Shown here piece by piece: positions 24,539-32,990 of a stretch of 64,000 nt of DNA. The translations under genes and the position numbers were made by a program. The DNA comes from CBDFHV01 sp965247705 (GTDB lineage Bacteria > Pseudomonadota > Alphaproteobacteria > Rhodospirillales > CAMCUA01). Positions within the stretch are counted from its first letter, which is position 1. Every line of letters begins with the position of its first letter. The DNA lies in the NCBI GenBank assembly GCA_965247705.1, contig CBDFHV010000006.1:57416-121415 (forward strand). The letters are read 5' to 3'. Under the pieces are notes generated by a model that made no database searches, had not been told where the DNA came from, and saw nothing but the letters and a program-made list of their open reading frames with translations.

Positions 24539-25423
24539 TTACGCTGGCCCTGTCGGCGCGTTCGCGCGGTCCACATCATCGAATAGCCGGTCGATGGCTT
24601 CCAGGGCGGCCGGTTCCATGAGGCTGGGCGCGTGGCCGACGGCCTCGATCGTCACCGCGACCAGATGGGGAACGACTTCCAACATCCGTTCCAACGTGGC
24701 GACGGATAGAATATCCGAACGTTCGCCCCGCACCGCGACCACCGGTCGCTCCCCCAGGGCGCGAAAGACGGGCCACAGATCGGGCGCGTTGCCCGTGCCC
24801 TCGTCGAATGGCTTCATGATCCGCGGATCCCAATCGCACGTGAGGCGATCTCCGTCCTCGCGGAAGGTGCGCCGCGCCATGTCCAGCCATTCCGCGTCGG
24901 TTTCCGCCGGCCAATCGGGAAGCAGATGGCGTAGCTGGCGGGCCGCGTCGTTCCAGTCCGTTGGCGATGCCAGGCGCCGCACATAGCTCACAATTCTTTC
25001 CAGTCCGGCGGTATCCACCACCGGGCCGACGTCGTTCAACACGGCGCCCGCGAGAACCGTCGGCATGGCCGCGGTCATCCCCATGGCGAGCAGGCCGCCC
25101 AGGGACGTACCGATCACCGCCACCCGGTGGACATTGCAGGCCACCAACAAGTGGCGAACGTCATCGAGATAGGTGCGCGGCTGGTAGTTCCGCCATTGGG
25201 GATCGTATTGAGAGCGTCCCCGTCCCCGGTAGTCCGGACACAGCACCCGGCGCCGGGCCGCAAGGCGTCCGGCAAGCTGGTGGAAATCCTTGGCGTTTCG
25301 GGTCAAACCTCCCAGGCAAAGCGCCGTCGTTCCGCCTGCCGCGGCGTCGCCATAGTCGCGGAAGCAAAGCCGAAGGCCGTCCTGGGAGGTGTAGTAGCGC
25401 TCGCGATAGTGCCCGGCGCTCAC
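24539..25423 (-). CDS. Alpha/beta hydrolase
   Basis: A 294-residue hydrolase-fold protein. The N-terminal part has DGLRLCFRDYGDA and ALCLGGLTRNAKDFHQL (oxyanion HG-type region), then VLCPDYRGRGRSQYDP. The nucleophile elbow is VAVIGTSLGGLLAM (G-x-S-x-G with Thr-Ser), and a late Asp (RGERSDILS) and His (EAVGHAPSLMEP) complete the triad. Length and layout are typical of small-ester or C-C bond hydrolases; the substrate cannot be told. It overlaps the upstream haloacid dehalogenase gene by 4 nt, so the two are probably cotranslated. Confidence 0.9.
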   Translation of the reverse strand: MSAGHYRERYYTSQDGLRLCFRDYGDAAAGGTTALCLGGLTRNAKDFHQLAGRLAARRRVLCPDYRGRGRSQYDPQWRNYQPRTYLDDVRHLLVACNVHRVAVIGTSLGGLLAMGMTAAMPTVLAGAVLNDVGPVVDTAGLERIVSYVRRLASPTDWNDAARQLRHLLPDWPAETDAEWLDMARRTFREDGDRLTCDWDPRIMKPFDEGTGNAPDLWPVFRALGERPVVAVRGERSDILSVATLERMLEVVPHLVAVTIEAVGHAPSLMEPAALEAIDRLFDDVDRANAPTGPA

Positions 25424-26184
25424 CCCGGGGGCCTACCGACCAGCAACCCTGGCAGGCCGGCAAGACCCTGGATTTCCCGAGCCGGCGTGCCGGGCAAGCG
25501 CTCTGGCCGCTGACCGTAACGGTTGACCCAAACCACCCGCAGTCCGAAGGCGGCGGCGCCGTATACGTCGAAGCCGTTCGACGTCAGGAAACAGATGCGC
25601 GTCGCTTCGACGCCAAGAGTGTCCACCGCACGCTGGTAGACCGACGGGTGAGGTTTGTAGATGCCGATGTCGTCGACCGAGATCACCGCCTCCAGCAGCG
25701 GTCCCAGGTCCGCATTCTCCACTGCCGCGCCCAGCATTCGCGGCGACCCGTTGGACAGGATCGCCAACCTCAGTCCGGCGTCGCGAAGCCGCTCCAGAAC
25801 CTGTTTCGCCTCGGGGAACGGCGCCAGCCGCAGATAAAGGTCCATCAGCTTGTGACGCAGATCCGCGTCGTCGATCTCCAGGCTTTCAAGGGCATAGTCC
25901 AAGGCGTCGCCGGTTACCCTCCAGAAATCCTCATAGGTGCCCATGAGCGAACGGAGCCAGGTGTATTCAATCTGTTTGGATCGCCACAGCACGTTCAAGG
26001 CCTCCGCCTTGTCGCCGAGAAGGTCCTGGCAGGACTTCACCGCCGAGGCCACGTCGAAGAGGGTCCCATAGGCATCGAATACGCAAGCTTCGATGCCTTC
26101 AAGAGACTGGGGCTTGGTGTCCTGGGGCTTGGTGTCCTGGGGCTTGGTGTCCTGCGGCTTGGTGTCCTGCGGCTTAGTGTTCAT
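25420..26184 (-). CDS. Haloacid dehalogenase, type II (L-2-haloacid dehalogenase family)
   Basis: A 254-residue HAD-superfamily enzyme. After a repetitive N-terminus (NTKPQ then four DTKPQ units), the catalytic Asp is in CVFDAYGTLFDVASAV. Motif II is LAILSNGSPRML, the Lys is in GIYKPHPSVYQRAV, and the acidic motif region is CFLTSNGFDVYGAAAFG, all as in type II dehalogenases that release halide from L-2-haloacids. Actual substrate is unproven. The extra N-terminal repeats are unusual for the family and arise from a 15-bp tandem repeat. The gene precedes and overlaps an alpha/beta hydrolase. Confidence 0.9.
   Translation of the reverse strand: MNTKPQDTKPQDTKPQDTKPQDTKPQSLEGIEACVFDAYGTLFDVASAVKSCQDLLGDKAEALNVLWRSKQIEYTWLRSLMGTYEDFWRVTGDALDYALESLEIDDADLRHKLMDLYLRLAPFPEAKQVLERLRDAGLRLAILSNGSPRMLGAAVENADLGPLLEAVISVDDIGIYKPHPSVYQRAVDTLGVEATRICFLTSNGFDVYGAAAFGLRVVWVNRYGQRPERLPGTPAREIQGLAGLPGLLVGRPPG
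26111..26180 (-). repeat. 15-bp tandem repeat coding for DTKPQ units
   Basis: Four full copies of GGCTTGGTGTCCTGS (plus-strand sense) and a partial fifth (GGCTTAGTGT) run up to the start codon of the haloacid dehalogenase gene. Only one or two bases differ among copies. The unit length is a multiple of three, so copy-number change keeps the frame. Confidence 0.95.
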
Positions 26185-26200
26185 GGCGAACCGATCGGGC

Positions 26201-28219
26201 TCAGCGCTGAAGATCGGATTCGAGGGACTCGGCGATTTCGGTGCGGTTCAGGCGGCTGCGATAGACCTGAACGCTCTCCATGACCCTCTGCACGTAGTTG
26301 CGAGTCTCGGCGAACGGAATAGCCTCGATCCAGTCGATGACGTCCACTTCCCCGTCGCGGGGATCGCCGAGGTCCCGTGACCATCGTCGCGCCCGGGCCG
26401 GCCCCGCGTTGTAGGCCGCCAGGGCCAGCACGTAGGAACCGCCGAACTGCCGTAGCAGTCCGGCCAAATAGGCTTGACCAAGGCGCATGTTGTAGATCGG
26501 ATCGCTGGTGAGACGGTGCTTCGAATAGCGAAGCTTCAACTGCCGGGCGACGGCACGCGCCGTGCTGGGCATCAACTGCATGAGCCCGCGAGCGCCGGAA
26601 CCGCTGATGGCCTGTTGCTTGAACTCACTTTCCTGGCGAATGACCGACAGGACCAGCGGCGGGTCCACTTCCGGTTCCTCCGAACGCTTGTACACCCGTG
26701 GGGGCGCCAACAGCGGATGGCTCGCCTCCACGTCCACATGACCGTCGCGCGCGCTTCTCTTGGCCAGGCGTATCGCCAGATGTGGGCGGCCAATTTGGCG
26801 CGCCAACCGACCCGCGAGTCGGCGCCAGGCCGGCGATTCCTCCACTCCATTCAAGGCGAGGGCGAAATCCTGCGCGATGTCTTCGTTGTCCGCGGCCGCC
26901 ACAAGGCGGACCACATAGGTCAGGTCGTGGTTGGCGAAGCGTTGCCCGGTTTTCGGATCGATCAGCGCTGGCTCTGGTAGGGTGGCCGCCGGGCCAGGGC
27001 CGCTTCGGCTCTGGGCCAACTGCCCGTAATAGGTGGTGGGAAACGCGACCGCCTTGGCGTACCAATGACGGGCCATGGGTTTCTTGCCCAAAGCCTCGGC
27101 CGCCCGTCCCGACCAGTAGGCGGCGCGGGCGAGACTGATTGGATAGGTGACCCGCGCATGGAGCGCGGTGAAGTGCTTGAGGGCGGCCTGGTAGTCCTTG
27201 AGGAAGCGAAGCGCGATCCAACCGGCCAGCCACTCCGCCTCGGCAAAGTCGGCGCCCTCCCGCAGCCCATGATCCCGGGCCAGTGCATAGGACCGGCTCA
27301 CATGGCCCTCGCGCAGCAGCTTTCGCACCAGAATGGCCTTGTCCCGCCACCAGATATCGGGGCGAACAAGGTCCGCCGGCGGCGGTTCCAGAAGCTCCAA
27401 GGCCGATTCCGTGCGTCCCATGCGGCGGCGCCATCGCAGGCGTTCGTAGATCAGTCCCGGATGGTCGCGAAGCCGGGCGGGCACCTTGGCGATGGCCGTA
27501 TCGACGTTGCCTGCCCGCACGCGCAGAAGCAATCGGGCCTCGCCCAGCAGGCGCTCGTCACCCTTGATACGCCACAGCATGCGCCGCGCCGGCGATATGC
27601 GTCCCTCCCACAGAAGGCGGTCGAGCCGCGCCACGTGGTCGTCCCGGGTGAGGGACTTGCGGTGTTTGGCATAGAAACGTTTTTCGTCGGCGGCGGTGAA
27701 ATCGCCGTCCACCCACAGGCGGCGAAGGGCGGTAATCGCCTCGGCCGTTCTTCCCTCCGCAAGACGCGCTTGAACATGGAGAATTCTGCCGTTGGCTGTC
27801 GTCGGCGGATGGTCGCGGAACCAGGCGCGAACCGCTTCCCGCGGAATTCCATGGGCCAGCGCGGCCTCGGCCCGGGATTGCAGGAGGGATTGCTTCGGCC
27901 AGTCGGGGCGGCGATCCATGAATCCGGAGAGCTCGTCGAACTTGGGTTGGCGCGGGGACCGCGTGAGGCGCAGCAATAGAACAAGATCGCGGATCCGCTC
28001 ATCGCCGCTCCGATTGGCGATCCGCCTGGCCAATGTCCATTTGCCCGCACGAACCGCCTGGAGCGCGGCGGTGACCGCGCTGACATGAGCCTTGGGCAGC
28101 GAGGCGTCTTGGTCCTGCGCCGCCGGCAGGGCAACGGGCATGACCAGCGCCGCAACAACAACCACTATTCCCAGTCGGCGTCGCACGCCCGTCCTCCTCG
28201 ACCGTCGGGTCGCGTTCAC
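26201..28219 (-). CDS. Soluble lytic murein transglycosylase
   Basis: A 672-residue periplasmic enzyme that cleaves peptidoglycan glycan strands with 1,6-anhydro product formation. A signal peptide is visible (arginine-rich start, then IVVVVAALVMPVALPAAQ). A long alpha-helical superhelical (U/L-domain-like) region fills residues about 45-490. The C-terminal SLT domain has the catalytic Glu in LSVIRQESEFKQQAIS, followed by GARGLMQLMPSTAR, YNMRLGQAYL and LALAAYNAGPARARRW. The GTG start is the only suitable one before the signal peptide. It is divergent from dapA. Confidence 0.93.
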   Translation of the reverse strand: MNATRRSRRTGVRRRLGIVVVVAALVMPVALPAAQDQDASLPKAHVSAVTAALQAVRAGKWTLARRIANRSGDERIRDLVLLLRLTRSPRQPKFDELSGFMDRRPDWPKQSLLQSRAEAALAHGIPREAVRAWFRDHPPTTANGRILHVQARLAEGRTAEAITALRRLWVDGDFTAADEKRFYAKHRKSLTRDDHVARLDRLLWEGRISPARRMLWRIKGDERLLGEARLLLRVRAGNVDTAIAKVPARLRDHPGLIYERLRWRRRMGRTESALELLEPPPADLVRPDIWWRDKAILVRKLLREGHVSRSYALARDHGLREGADFAEAEWLAGWIALRFLKDYQAALKHFTALHARVTYPISLARAAYWSGRAAEALGKKPMARHWYAKAVAFPTTYYGQLAQSRSGPGPAATLPEPALIDPKTGQRFANHDLTYVVRLVAAADNEDIAQDFALALNGVEESPAWRRLAGRLARQIGRPHLAIRLAKRSARDGHVDVEASHPLLAPPRVYKRSEEPEVDPPLVLSVIRQESEFKQQAISGSGARGLMQLMPSTARAVARQLKLRYSKHRLTSDPIYNMRLGQAYLAGLLRQFGGSYVLALAAYNAGPARARRWSRDLGDPRDGEVDVIDWIEAIPFAETRNYVQRVMESVQVYRSRLNRTEIAESLESDLQR

Positions 28220-28300
28220 GGTGTCCAGAATAGCAGATTAACAGATCCTGCGCGCATCGCTCCGTCGGTCCTCATGGCCCCCATCGATGTCAGCGACCGC

Positions 28301-28330
28301 TTGCCGTTTCACGTCGTCAACGGGTATGGT
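28301..28330 (+). promoter_or_regulatory. Possible promoter upstream of dapA
   Basis: TTGCCG and TATGGT are separated by 18 bp, 35 nt before the dapA start, in the divergent region shared with the transglycosylase gene. The match is moderate and unsupported by anything else. Confidence 0.3.
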
Positions 28331-28365
28331 TCCGGGAACGTTTCACCGCAAGCGGGAGACAGGGC

Positions 28366-29256
28366 ATGTTCCAGGGATCCATTCCGGCGTTAATCACGCC
28401 CATGCGCGACGGCGCGGTCGACGAGGCGGCCTACCGCTCCTTGATCGACTGGTTGATCACCGAAGGCTCCGATGCCGTCATCCCCTGCGGTACCACGGGC
28501 GAATCTGCGACCCTGACCGAAGAGGAACACGAGCGCGTCGTGCAAGCATGTGTCGAGGTCACGGCAGGACGTGTGCCCGTGCTGGCGGGGGCCGGGTCCA
28601 GTTCCACGGCGGTGTGCATCAGGCATGCCCGCCATGCCAAGGCGGCGGGCGCCGACGGCGTCATGGTCGTCACGCCTCCCTACAACAAGCCGAGCCAGGA
28701 AGGCGCGTATCAGCACTTCAAGGCCGTGCATGACGCCGTAGACCTGCCCATCATCATTTACAACATTCCTGCCCGTAGCGTGGTCGACATCTCCGTCGAG
28801 ACCATGGCGCGGTTGTCGGATCTGCCACGCATCATCGGCGTCAAGGATGCCACGGGCGACCTGACCCGGCCCCTGAAGACGCGCATGGCGAGCGGCCCGG
28901 AATTCTGCCAACTGTCGGGAGAGGACGCCACCGCCCTGCCGTTCAACATGGCCGGTGGAGTCGGCTGCATCTCGGTGACGGCCAACGTGGCGCCACGACT
29001 GGTGTCCGACATGCAGCGGGCCTGGCGGGAGGGCAGGGTGGCGGAAGCCCAGGAGCTTCAGTACCGGCTGATGCCCCTGCACGAGTCCATGTTCTCCGAT
29101 GCCAACCCGGGCCCCGCGAAATACGCGCTCAGCCTGCTCGGAAAGTGCTCGGCGGAGATGAGGCAACCCATGTGGCCCATCCCCGACGCTGCCAAGGCCA
29201 GAGTCCGTGCCGCGCTCGATTCGCTCGGACTGATCATGGACCGGGCCGCGGAGTAA
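28366..29256 (+). CDS. dapA: 4-hydroxy-tetrahydrodipicolinate synthase
   Basis: A 296-residue TIM-barrel enzyme that condenses pyruvate with aspartate semialdehyde in the lysine/diaminopimelate pathway. It shows FQGSIPALITPMRDG at the N-terminus, the substrate motif PCGTTGESATLTEEE, the catalytic Tyr in IIIYNIPARSV and the Schiff-base Lys in IIGVKDATGDL. Length is standard. smpB follows after 26 nt, a common alphaproteobacterial pairing. Confidence 0.97.
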   Translation: MFQGSIPALITPMRDGAVDEAAYRSLIDWLITEGSDAVIPCGTTGESATLTEEEHERVVQACVEVTAGRVPVLAGAGSSSTAVCIRHARHAKAAGADGVMVVTPPYNKPSQEGAYQHFKAVHDAVDLPIIIYNIPARSVVDISVETMARLSDLPRIIGVKDATGDLTRPLKTRMASGPEFCQLSGEDATALPFNMAGGVGCISVTANVAPRLVSDMQRAWREGRVAEAQELQYRLMPLHESMFSDANPGPAKYALSLLGKCSAEMRQPMWPIPDAAKARVRAALDSLGLIMDRAAE

Positions 29257-29282
29257 CCGCTCCACGATCTCGTCACCCGAAA

Positions 29283-29756
29283 ATGGCCGGCACCAAGGAT
29301 CCAAGCGGTACCGTAATCGCCCGCAACCGGCGGGCTCGCCGGGACTACATGGTCGAGGAGGTGCTGGAGGCGGGGATCGTGCTGACGGGCACCGAGGTCA
29401 AGTCCTTACGCCTGGGGCGAGCCAGCATCAACGAGGCCTACGCGACGCCCCAGGGCGCCGAGATCGTACTCATCAACGCCCATGTCCCCGACTATGCGCC
29501 GGCGGGCCGATTCAACCATGAGCCGAGGCGTATCCGGAAACTTCTGCTACACAAACGCGAGGTGCGCCGCTTGATGGGCGCGGTGCAGCGCGACGGCATG
29601 ACTCTCGTGCCCCTGTCCCTCTATTTCAACGACAGGGGACTGGCCAAGGTCGAGATCGCCCTCGCCAAGGGACGGCGCGACGTGGACAAGCGCCATCTGG
29701 TCCGCGACCGGGATTGGCAGCGTCAGAAAGCCCGATTGCTGAGGGCGCGGGGATGA
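29283..29756 (+). CDS. smpB: SsrA-binding protein
   Basis: A 157-residue partner of tmRNA in ribosome rescue. It begins GTVIARNRRARRDYMVEE; the family core VLTGTEVKSLRLGRASINEAY and the C-terminal basic tail with RDVDKRHLVRDRDWQRQKAR are intact. The start is the ATG of MAGTKDPSG; an upstream in-frame extension overlaps dapA and is rejected. The ssrA RNA gene itself is not seen nearby. Confidence 0.96.
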   Translation: MAGTKDPSGTVIARNRRARRDYMVEEVLEAGIVLTGTEVKSLRLGRASINEAYATPQGAEIVLINAHVPDYAPAGRFNHEPRRIRKLLLHKREVRRLMGAVQRDGMTLVPLSLYFNDRGLAKVEIALAKGRRDVDKRHLVRDRDWQRQKARLLRARG

Positions 29757-29851
29757 TTTGATCGGGATTGCCATGAAATGCTGGCCAAGCGGCCTTGGAA
29801 TCGGTATTATGACGCCGAGACGACAACCGCTCTGAGAGGGAGGTTGATATC

Positions 29852-30037
29852 ATGGCTATCGATCCAGTACGTGCTGGCGCGTTCATTCCCAACAAGGCTG
29901 GTGAGCCCGAAGGCCTTGCGGAACCCGCGAAAACGCGTGTCAAGGAAAGCACTGACGCGCCGGCGGTCGATACCGCCACCGATCAAGCCCAGGCGGATCT
30001 GGGCTCGGGTTCCGGCGGAGTCGACGTCAAGGCCTGA
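29852..30037 (+). CDS. Small hypothetical protein, 61 residues
   Basis: The ATG is preceded by an excellent GAGGGAGG site 8 nt upstream, and a TATTAT hexamer lies about 40 nt before the start. The product is acidic, rich in Ala/Asp/Glu/Gly, lacks Cys, Trp and any membrane segment, and is probably disordered (for example VKESTDAPAVDTATDQAQAD). I do not recognise a family. It stands alone between smpB and a frameshifted DUF4170-type gene. The strong ribosome-binding site is the main support that it is a real gene. Confidence 0.55.
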   Translation: MAIDPVRAGAFIPNKAGEPEGLAEPAKTRVKESTDAPAVDTATDQAQADLGSGSGGVDVKA

Positions 30038-30165
30038 CGGCGGGTTCTCGCCGCGACCGTTGAGCGGTCGCGATCGGATATCTCGAACCGATATTTCTTT
30101 ATGTCCGTGCCGTGGCACGGCACGCCACGCTCTTGCGTTGAGGTCGTTCCTTGGATCCACAAGGT

Positions 30166-30389
30166 GTGACGAAGCCCTTGCTGCATCTGGAATTCGGCGG
30201 TCATGTCGACCATCCCCAGGGCGTCGATTTCACCGATGTCTCCGACCTGGACACGTCGGCATTTTTCCGAGCTACAGATTGGCGCTGGAGGCTTGGCGGG
30301 CCGCCAGTCAGTCACACGTGGACGAATCCGATATGAAATACGTCATCGTCCATCTGCACCGGTTTCTCGACCCCGATACCGAGGACTGA
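30166..30389 (+). pseudogene. DUF4170-type small protein gene with a single-base frameshift
   Basis: Two frames together give a normal small protein. The first frame from the GTG reads TKPLLHLEFGGHVDHPQGVD and continues to SDLDT; the other reads VGIFPSYRLALEAWRAASQS and continues to a stop after MKYVIVHLHRFLDPDTED. The joined product (about 74 residues) matches what I know of the DUF4170 family common in Rhodospirillales, including the paired VHLHR end. The switch occurs at 30253-30255, where one base seems missing after GACCTGGAC. It could be a true pseudogene, a sequencing error or, less likely, a recoding site. Function of the family is unknown. Confidence 0.65.
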
Positions 30390-30409
30390 TACCGATTTCG
30401 GGGACGCAA

Positions 30410-31054
30410 TCAGTCCAGGTAGGGCCGAATCGTTTCGAACACCTTGTCAAACATTTCCACGGTCAGACGACGCGTGTTCGTATTGTAGCGCGAGCAGTGA
30501 TAGCTGTCGGCGAGCGTGACCCCGTCCGCCAGCTGATGAATTGCGCCGTGTCCGAAGGGCAGCGCGCTCTTTTTAAGCCCCAGCGCGGCGAGCACCGAAC
30601 CGTGGGCCAGCGTGCCCAGTGCCAGGATTACTCTGAGCTGCGTTAGAGCCTGGATCTCGGCCGCCAGGAAGGTGCGGCAGGTGGCCGTCTCGGCGCCGGT
30701 GGGCTTGTTGGCGGGCGGAACACAGCGAACGGCGTTGGTAATCCTGCAGCCGTCGAGCGTCAGACCATCGTCGGCCCGTGCCTGATACCGGCCGCGTGTG
30801 AGGCCGTGACGGTCCAGGGTGGGATAGAGCAGGTCCCCCGCGTAATCGCCCGTGAAGGGTCGTCCGGTGCGGTTGGCGCCCTTCAATCCAGGCGCTAGGC
30901 CGACGATCAGCAGGCGACCATCCAGGCCACCGAAGGACGGCACGGGCCCATTGTGCCACGACGGCCATGCGGCGCTATTCTCAGTACGAAAAGCCGCCAA
31001 GCGCGGGCACAGCGCACAGTTCGGTTTCGGCGATGACAGGGACGACAGGTCCAA
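30410..31054 (-). CDS. Family 5 uracil-DNA glycosylase (UDGb type)
   Basis: A 214-residue repair enzyme that removes uracil and related bases from DNA. The iron-sulfur cysteines appear in CALCPRL near the N-terminus and in ITNAVRCVPPANKPTG plus ETATC. Active-site motif 1 is LAPGLKGANRTGRPFTGD, and the second motif is DSYHCSRYNTNTRR. The lack of a polar residue at the motif 1 catalytic position is characteristic of family 5. The start used is a TTG 34 nt after the NYN gene stop; the exact start is uncertain. It is probably cotranscribed with the NYN gene. Confidence 0.88.
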   Translation of the reverse strand: MDLSSLSSPKPNCALCPRLAAFRTENSAAWPSWHNGPVPSFGGLDGRLLIVGLAPGLKGANRTGRPFTGDYAGDLLYPTLDRHGLTRGRYQARADDGLTLDGCRITNAVRCVPPANKPTGAETATCRTFLAAEIQALTQLRVILALGTLAHGSVLAALGLKKSALPFGHGAIHQLADGVTLADSYHCSRYNTNTRRLTVEMFDKVFETIRPYLD

Positions 31055-31087
31055 CGGGGCAGCAATCAGACAGCGATCAGGCGCGCT

Positions 31088-31702
31088 TCAGGCGAGTTCG
31101 AAGTCGGCCTGCGAATCCGGCGAGTCCAGATCGTCGCCGTCGTCGTCCATCGTATCCTGTACGGGCATCCGTCGCGGTGCGCGCGCGATCTGGCTCTGAA
31201 GGTCCTGAAGTTCGATGAACACGTCGGCTTGGCGACGCAACTCATCGGCGATCATCGGCGGCTGGGAGCGAATCGTGCTGACGACGCTTACGCGGACGCC
31301 CTTCCGCTGCACTGCTTCGACGACGCGGCGAAAGTCCCCGTCGCCGGAAAACAGGACGATATGATCCAAGCGCTCCGCCATTTCCACAACGTCAATGGCC
31401 AGCTCGATGTCCATGTTTCCCTTGATTTTTCGGCGACCGGCGGCGTCGGTGAACTCCTTGGTCGGCTTGGTCACCATGGTGTAGCCGTTGTAGTCCAGCC
31501 AATCGACCAGGGGCCGGATAGGGGAGTATTCCTGATCCTCGATGAGGGCCGTATAGTAGAAAGCGCGAATCATCCGCGCTTTTGACGAGAACAATACCAA
31601 CAACTTCTTATAGTCGATATCGAACCCAAGGGCCCGCGCCGCGGCGTACAGATTCGCTCCGTCGATAAACAAGCTTATGCGTTCACCGGTGTAGAAATTC
31701 AT
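31088..31702 (-). CDS. NYN-domain (LabA/DUF88-like) protein
   Basis: A 204-residue PIN-like fold putative ribonuclease. The start MNFYTGERISLFIDGANLY is chosen because GAGGA lies 9 nt upstream; a GTG six codons earlier overlaps that site. Acidic active-site residues appear in LFIDGANL, KGNMDIELAIDVVEMA and VLFSGDGDFRRVV. The C-terminus is acidic and probably disordered (DTMDDDGDDLDS). A TATAGT hexamer at 31719-31724 (minus strand) could be its -10 element. RNA target unknown; the uracil-DNA glycosylase gene follows. Confidence 0.9.
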   Translation of the reverse strand: MNFYTGERISLFIDGANLYAAARALGFDIDYKKLLVLFSSKARMIRAFYYTALIEDQEYSPIRPLVDWLDYNGYTMVTKPTKEFTDAAGRRKIKGNMDIELAIDVVEMAERLDHIVLFSGDGDFRRVVEAVQRKGVRVSVVSTIRSQPPMIADELRRQADVFIELQDLQSQIARAPRRMPVQDTMDDDGDDLDSPDSQADFELA

Positions 31703-31826
31703 TTCAAATGTCCTCGACACTATATTTTCGGTAATGCGCCCCGATTGACGGGCACTTTCGATTCCAAAACGTAGGCTTCAAGTCCTACCGCCGCAAGGCA
31801 AAAGGCGCACAAGGACACGGTGGGCC

Positions 31827-32339
31827 ATGACCGGTGAAACGATTCTGGTGGCCTTGGGCGCCAACCTTCCCAGTCCCCGCAATGGCGCCCCGCGCCAGAC
31901 CTGCGAGGCGGCCATCGCGGAGATGGAGCGGCGGGCTATCGCCGTGGCCGCTCGATCCCGCTGGTACCTCAGCGCGCCGGTGCCGCCCAGCGGTCAACCG
32001 CCCTACGTCAATGGGGTGGTTCGGGTGGGCACCACGCTGGCGCCCCTGGCGCTCATGACGGTGCTCCTCGAGATCGAGCGCGAATTCGGCCGGGTGCGGG
32101 GCCTACTCAATGCACCTCGCATTCTCGATTTGGACCTTCTTGCCTATGGGGACCGGGTTCTGGACGGCGAGCAAGACGGCCTGGTGCTGCCACACCCCCG
32201 GCTGCATCAGCGGGCCTTCGTCCTCAGGCCACTGTACGACGTTTGCGCCACCTGGCGGCATCCCCTGTCGGGCCGGTCCGTCACAGGGTTGCTGCGGGAC
32301 CTTCCCGGACCTCAGGAAATTTCCGTGCTGCCGCCTTGA
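31827..32339 (+). CDS. folK: 2-amino-4-hydroxy-6-hydroxymethyldihydropteridine pyrophosphokinase
   Basis: A 170-residue enzyme that transfers pyrophosphate to hydroxymethyl-dihydropterin in folate synthesis. It starts TILVALGANLPSP; the middle shows YLSAPVPPSGQPPYVNGVV and the signature LLEIEREFGRVR, followed by RILDLDLLAYGD and LPHPRLHQRAFVL. The residues for Mg-ATP (two Asp in LDLDLL) are present. It is divergent from the NYN gene across 124 nt and is followed by rpoZ. Confidence 0.96.
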   Translation: MTGETILVALGANLPSPRNGAPRQTCEAAIAEMERRAIAVAARSRWYLSAPVPPSGQPPYVNGVVRVGTTLAPLALMTVLLEIEREFGRVRGLLNAPRILDLDLLAYGDRVLDGEQDGLVLPHPRLHQRAFVLRPLYDVCATWRHPLSGRSVTGLLRDLPGPQEISVLPP

Positions 32340-32374
32340 ATCGCCTGCACCGGGCGAATCGAATCCGGCTTTGT

Positions 32375-32403
32375 CTTGCGCTCGCCCTACCGCACAATAT
32401 ATT
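32375..32403 (+). promoter_or_regulatory. Probable promoter of rpoZ
   Basis: CTTGCG and TATATT are separated by 17 bp, a good fit to the alphaproteobacterial vegetative consensus (CTTGAC near -35), 40 nt before the rpoZ ATG. A GAGGAGA ribosome-binding site lies between. Confidence 0.5.
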
Positions 32404-32442
32404 GAACACCAAAGCCAATCCGCCGCATGAGGAGAAACGTTT

Positions 32443-32883
32443 ATGGCCCGCGTGACAGTGGAAGACTGCGTACTCCGGGTTCCCAATCGCTTCGATCTGG
32501 TCATGCTCGCCTCTCAGCGGGCGCGGGACGTCTCCGCGGGCGCCGCCTTGACCATCGATCGGGACAACGACCGCAACCCGGTGATCGCGCTGCGCGAGAT
32601 CGCCGAGGCGACCGTTCCCGTCGACGATCTGCTGGAAAACCTGATCAAGGGGCTTCAGCGTCACGTGGAGGTGGAAGATCCTGAAGAGGACGAGATGGAC
32701 CTTCTGGCCATTCAGCGAGACTTGGAGCGGGACTTGAGCGAAGCGGCCGAAGTATCTGCTTCGGAAACAGAATCCGCAGAATCCGCAGAAACTAAAGACA
32801 CCGGGGAAGACGTCACGGACGAGGTAAGCGCCACGGAGGCCGTGGCCCGGGAATTCCGCGAAGGTATGCAGGAGGACGGCTGA
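32443..32883 (+). CDS. rpoZ: RNA polymerase omega subunit
   Basis: A 146-residue accessory subunit that assists assembly of the beta' subunit. The N-terminal omega domain is clear: MARVTVEDCVLRVPNRFDLV, then ASQRARDVSAGAALTI and NPVIALREIAEATV. Residues from about 90 onward form a long acidic tail (SESAESAE-like segment, Glu/Ser/Thr-rich) longer than in most omega proteins. It precedes rsh, the usual order, and omega contributes to the polymerase site for ppGpp made by such synthetases in many proteobacteria. Confidence 0.96.
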   Translation: MARVTVEDCVLRVPNRFDLVMLASQRARDVSAGAALTIDRDNDRNPVIALREIAEATVPVDDLLENLIKGLQRHVEVEDPEEDEMDLLAIQRDLERDLSEAAEVSASETESAESAETKDTGEDVTDEVSATEAVAREFREGMQEDG

Positions 32884-32990
32884 GGCTCGCCGCAAACGAG
32901 TTTCGGAAACCGCGCGGGCACGCTTGAGCGAATTCTCCGCGACCCGTTTACCGGGAGCCGGCCGCCGCGGGCGGTGAAGGCAGGGCCGGC

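Noticed and set aside
29757..30165. Possible tmRNA (ssrA) downstream of smpB
   Set aside because: ssrA often lies near smpB, but no tRNA-like ends or tag-coding frame were recognised here.
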